DNA of 24,622 bases from positions 1 through 24,622 of the forward strand of contig WJIV01000053.1 of the NCBI GenBank assembly GCA_014730055.1. Direction: 5' to 3'. This stretch comes from Candidatus Bathyarchaeota archaeon (GTDB lineage: Archaea; Thermoproteota; Bathyarchaeia; TCS64). The notes under the pieces were generated by a model that saw only the letters and a list, made by a program, of their open reading frames with translations, ran no database searches and was not told where the DNA came from. Of this stretch, positions 22,006 through 24,622 are shown one piece after another. How positions within the stretch are numbered: the stretch's first letter is position 1; each line of letters opens with the position of its first letter. Position numbers and translations under genes: made by a program.

Positions 22006-23073
22006 ATGCCTAGAATTATTAATGCAAAAGATGTCGATGCCCTTGCAATAGGAGGAACGATCCTTGGCGGTGGTGGAGGAGGATGGCCCGAAATTGGTCT
22101 AAGAGACGGTAGACTGGCATTAGAGATTGGGAAAATCGAGCTAAACAGCCCTGATGAAGCTGATCCTGACTGGAAGGTTATCACTAGCGCTGCCCTAGGA
22201 GCCCCCACACAACCCGGCAACACAAAGCCGATGCATTTCATAAGAGCAGCTCAACTTCTGGAGAAGGTGGGAGTAGAATTTGATGGAGTGATAGCAGCTG
22301 AGAATGGAGGACAAAATAGTTTCGGAGGATGGATTATTGCTGCAAGCTTGGGTCTCCCCGTTGTGGACACTCCCGGTGACGGTAGGGCTCATCCTACGGC
22401 AATGATGGGAAGTATGGGGTTGCATCGTCACAATTACAATAGCATTAAATCTGGGGTTACGGAGGGAAGCGAGGTTATAGCATGGGGTAGCCTCCAGACT
22501 ACCAGTAACGTGATTAGGGCCCAAGCTCGGGATATGAAAGCTCTGATCGCTATGGCCAGGGACCCAGTTCCAGTTAGTTATACGATTGAGCATGGTGCCC
22601 CCGGTGCAATAGCTATGGCGATTGAGCTAGGAAAGGATTACATTTCCAATAAGAATGTTGGCCCTTATGAGAGGGTTCAATTTGCCATGGATTATCTTGA
22701 AGGAGAGTTGATCTGCAAGGCTGAGATAGTCTCGGTGAAGATAGAGGCAAAGGGAGGCTTTGATATAGGCTACCTGACACTCAAGGATGGATCCGATGAA
22801 TGGGATTTAACCTACGTGAACGAGTATATGACACTAGAGAGGGACAGAAATAGATTAGCAACATTCCCCGACCTCATGACAACGTTCAATGAAAAAGGAG
22901 AACCTATAACAAGTGCGGCCCTGAAGAAAGGTGATATAGTGTACCTAGCTAATGTAAGCAAGGATAAGTTACCCGTGGGGGATGGGAACAAGTATTCGGA
23001 GAACTATGAGGCAATAGAGGAAGCCTTAGGAAAGCCCATGATTAGGTATCTAAAAGACTACTTTATTGAATAA
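22006..23073 (+). CDS. DUF917 family protein (S-methyl thiohydantoin desulfurase-domain-like)
   Basis: 355 residues from ATG 22006 (M-P-R-I-I-N-A-K-D-V-D-A-L-A-I-G-G); the open frame extends back to 21919, but those residues overlap the previous gene and are not family-like. The N-terminus has the glycine run G-T-I-L-G-G-G-G-G-G-W-P typical of DUF917, and V-D-T-P-G-D-G-R-A-H-P-T and the long beta-rich C-terminal half also fit. DUF917 proteins are often next to hydantoinase (HyuA/B-type) genes, and some domains are named S-methyl thiohydantoin desulfurase; a role in cyclic-amide or modified amino-acid breakdown is therefore possible. No hydantoinase gene is in the window. It is 55 bases after the second fused oxidoreductase gene, so co-transcription is possible. 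Confidence 0.88.
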   Translation: MPRIINAKDVDALAIGGTILGGGGGGWPEIGLRDGRLALEIGKIELNSPDEADPDWKVITSAALGAPTQPGNTKPMHFIRAAQLLEKVGVEFDGVIAAENGGQNSFGGWIIAASLGLPVVDTPGDGRAHPTAMMGSMGLHRHNYNSIKSGVTEGSEVIAWGSLQTTSNVIRAQARDMKALIAMARDPVPVSYTIEHGAPGAIAMAIELGKDYISNKNVGPYERVQFAMDYLEGELICKAEIVSVKIEAKGGFDIGYLTLKDGSDEWDLTYVNEYMTLERDRNRLATFPDLMTTFNEKGEPITSAALKKGDIVYLANVSKDKLPVGDGNKYSENYEAIEEALGKPMIRYLKDYFIE

Positions 23074-23119
23074 ACAATACTTTTTACCCATTACCGGTTA
23101 TAGTAGTAAGGTGCGTTGA

Positions 23120-23320
23120 TTGTCTGAAAATACTGATTTGACCCATGTCCAGGAGAGGGTCTACGAGATGATAGGTGAGAGAGAGGTAATGTGCAAACAG
23201 ATACCCCAAAAACTAAGCGGTGCGATACCTGCCCTTGTTGAGAAAGGACTTGTTGAGATCGTGAAGAAAAGAACCTCTCCTTTTACGGAGAAAACAGCCA
23301 AGTATGTCCGTAGAAAGTGA
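23120..23320 (+). CDS. Small winged-helix-like protein, 66 residues
   Basis: TTG start with AAGGTG six bases upstream. The layout helix-helix-recognition helix-wing can be seen: T-H-V-Q-E-R-V-Y-E-M-I, then M-C-K-Q-I-P-Q-K-L, then G-A-I-P-A-L-V-E-K-G-L-V-E-I-V and a basic tail K-Y-V-R-R-K. It resembles archaeal single-domain DNA-binding proteins. Lies 46 bases after the DUF917 gene in the same direction. It could regulate the cluster or the deacylase gene that follows; no direct evidence. Confidence 0.65.
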   Translation: MSENTDLTHVQERVYEMIGEREVMCKQIPQKLSGAIPALVEKGLVEIVKKRTSPFTEKTAKYVRRK

Positions 23321-23372
23321 GTTCATTTTCCCGGAGAGGTAATATTGAATTCATTTATTTTTCCTTTTTAAA

Positions 23373-23390
23373 CGACTGAGATTTTAGTCG
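23373..23390. promoter_or_regulatory. Inverted repeat upstream of the deacylase promoter
   Basis: CGACTGA and TTAGTCG form a 7-pair stem (one G-T pair) around a GATT loop. It sits after a T-rich stretch ending the small winged-helix gene and just before the TATA-like boxes at 23402 and 23410. It could be an operator for the deacylase gene or part of a terminator. Confidence 0.35.
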
Positions 23391-23429
23391 AGGGCGTCGG
23401 ATTTAAACATTTAAAGTGTATGTTTATTC

Positions 23430-23436
23430 GGTGATG
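23430..23436 (+). promoter_or_regulatory. Shine-Dalgarno that fixes the TTG start of the deacylase gene
   Basis: GGTGATG lies four bases before TTG 23441. An in-frame TGA at 23432-23434 excludes any earlier start, and no ATG or GTG lies near the N-terminal family motif, so TTG is the start. Confidence 0.6.
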
Positions 23437-23440
23437 TTTA

Positions 23441-24622
23441 TTGGGATATGATTTACTGATTAAAAATGGCAGGATAATTGATGGATCAGGGAATCCTTGG
23501 TATAAAGCTGATGTCGGAGTAATCGGTGACAAAATTGAAAACATAGGTGATCTCGATGGGGATTCTGATCTAGTTATTGATGCTAAAGGATTAATCCTCT
23601 CTCCTGGCTTCATAGATATTCACAGTCACAGTGATATACCAATATTGGTGGATTATCACGCTCACAGTAAGATAAGACAGGGAGTGACTACAGAGATCAT
23701 AGGTAATTGTGGTAACAGCGCTGCCCCCATGAATAACCGGGTCAAGGAATATAGGGACAGGTACGCCAGGAGCCGGGTGCCTGATGACTTCAAGTACGAC
23801 TGGATCACCATGGAGGATTATATTAATAGACTGGAAAGTCAGGGAACTAGCCTGAACATAGTCCCACTCTTGGGTCACGGGACCATACGTATGAATGTTA
23901 TTGGGCACGAAAACCGGGCACCCACAGACTACGAGCTTCACGAAATGAAGAATCTAGTCAGTCAGGGTATGGATGACGGAGCATGGGGTATGAGCACCGG
24001 ACTCATTTATCCTCCTAGTGTTTATGCAAAGATTGAGGAGATCATCGAGCTAACAAAAATAGTAGCCGACAAGGGGGGCGTGTATTTTAGCCACATAAGG
24101 GGAGAGGGTGAGACCCTTCTAGATGCGGTATCTGAAGCATGCGAGATAGGTCTACAAGGAACTGCGCCAGTACAGATAGCACACTTCAAATCAAGCGGAA
24201 AACCGAACTGGGGAAAAGTGAAACTCGCTCATGAGTTACTTGAGAAGTATCGTGATAAAAGTGTTGATGTTACCTTTGACCAGTATCCCTACATTGCCTC
24301 AAGCACAAATGTTACTGCAATCCTGCCTCACTGGACACAAGAAGGTGGGGCTGAGAAACTCTTAGAGCACCTAAAAGACCCTCAAACTCGGTATAGGATT
24401 AGAAATGAGCTAAGACTAAACTATGAGTGGGATGAGATCCTGGTAACTAGCGCCAAGAACCATCCAGAGTACGACGGCAAGAACCTGAAGGAAGTGGGTG
24501 AGATGATGGGTAAAGATCCCTTCAACGCCGTATGTGACCTGTTGATCATGGAGGATGCTCAGGTACCAAGCGTCATGTTCGGAATGAACGAGGAGGACGT
24601 TGAGTGGGTCATGAAGAGCCCA
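23441..24622 (+). CDS. N-acyl-D-amino-acid deacylase (D-aminoacylase family), 3'-truncated by window edge
   Basis: Open from TTG 23441 to the window end: 394 codons of an expected 480-540. The enzyme removes acyl groups from N-acyl-D-amino acids. Begins L-L-I-K-N-G-R-I-I-D-G-S-G-N-P-W, the family's usual N-terminus. Metal ligands match the spacing of the known Alcaligenes enzyme (H67, H69, C96, H220, H250): here H61, H63, C90, H218 (F-S-H-I-R-G-E-G) and H248 (A-H-F-K-S-S-G). The unusual Cys ligand is therefore conserved. The final Asp ligand lies just beyond the window. Cytosolic, no signal sequence. Together with the DUF917 gene it suggests handling of D- or N-modified amino acids, whose oxoacids could feed the fused oxidoreductases. 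Dihydroorotase-like relatives are excluded by the Cys and H-F-K motifs. Confidence 0.9.
   Translation, partial: MGYDLLIKNGRIIDGSGNPWYKADVGVIGDKIENIGDLDGDSDLVIDAKGLILSPGFIDIHSHSDIPILVDYHAHSKIRQGVTTEIIGNCGNSAAPMNNRVKEYRDRYARSRVPDDFKYDWITMEDYINRLESQGTSLNIVPLLGHGTIRMNVIGHENRAPTDYELHEMKNLVSQGMDDGAWGMSTGLIYPPSVYAKIEEIIELTKIVADKGGVYFSHIRGEGETLLDAVSEACEIGLQGTAPVQIAHFKSSGKPNWGKVKLAHELLEKYRDKSVDVTFDQYPYIASSTNVTAILPHWTQEGGAEKLLEHLKDPQTRYRIRNELRLNYEWDEILVTSAKNHPEYDGKNLKEVGEMMGKDPFNAVCDLLIMEDAQVPSVMFGMNEEDVEWVMKSP

Noticed and set aside
1..24622. CRISPR array, insertion sequence, prophage or rRNA/tRNA genes
   Set aside because: No regularly spaced repeats, transposase or integrase motifs, terminal inverted repeats or conserved RNA segments were found by eye.

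Overview
The window looks like a piece of an archaeal chromosome. TATA-like boxes (TTTAAA, ATTTATAA) sit about 26 bases ahead of start codons or of short leaders. Several genes look leaderless, TTG starts are common, transcripts tend to end in T-runs, and the enzymes are typical of strictly anaerobic peptide- or amino-acid-using archaea: tungsten aldehyde oxidoreductase, ADP-forming acyl-CoA synthetase and ferredoxin-linked 2-oxoacid oxidoreductases. DNA is moderately AT-rich. The lineage cannot be fixed from sequence alone; an uncultivated anaerobic archaeon is the most I would say. No rRNA, tRNA, CRISPR array, insertion sequence or phage gene was seen.

Layout. 1-1578: 3' part of an aldehyde:ferredoxin oxidoreductase-family gene, convergent with a solitary winged-helix plus PD-(D/E)xK nuclease (1593-2327). 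2456-3628: metal-dependent amidohydrolase, convergent with a membrane-anchored or secreted cyclophilin (3671-4294) and an HTH-CBS regulator (4343-4900). 5085-6173: M24 peptidase, convergent with a ZIP metal transporter (6228-6992). 7098-7610: CxxCxxCC protein. 7640-9058: alpha subunit of an ADP-forming acyl-CoA synthetase. 9224-9385: unannotated 53-residue protein. 9387-10172: HpcH/HpaI-type aldolase, divergent from an SCP2-like protein (10294-10680). 10779-11222: Lrp/AsnC regulator. 11194-13943: korDABC-type operon on the minus strand. 14102-14704: two small winged-helix-like proteins. 14789-16003: class I PLP aminotransferase.

16472-21950 is the most distinctive part: two tandem modules, each a 2x[4Fe-4S] ferredoxin subunit followed by a single polypeptide in which the alpha and beta subunits of a pyruvate-type oxidoreductase are fused. 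Only one gamma subunit is present, between the modules (order delta1, alpha-beta1, gamma, delta2, alpha-beta2). A 79-base tract that is 78/79 identical between the two fused genes suggests recent gene conversion. Then come a DUF917 protein (22006-23073), a small winged-helix protein (23120-23320) and the 5' part of an N-acyl-D-amino-acid deacylase (23441 to window end).

Read together (inference), the genes fit amino-acid or peptide fermentation. Peptidases and deacylases release amino acids and an aminotransferase makes 2-oxoacids. KOR and the fused POR-like enzymes then make acyl-CoA and reduced ferredoxin, the ADP-forming synthetase could recover ATP, and the AOR-family enzyme interconverts aldehydes and acids. 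The substrates of the fused oxidoreductases are unknown.
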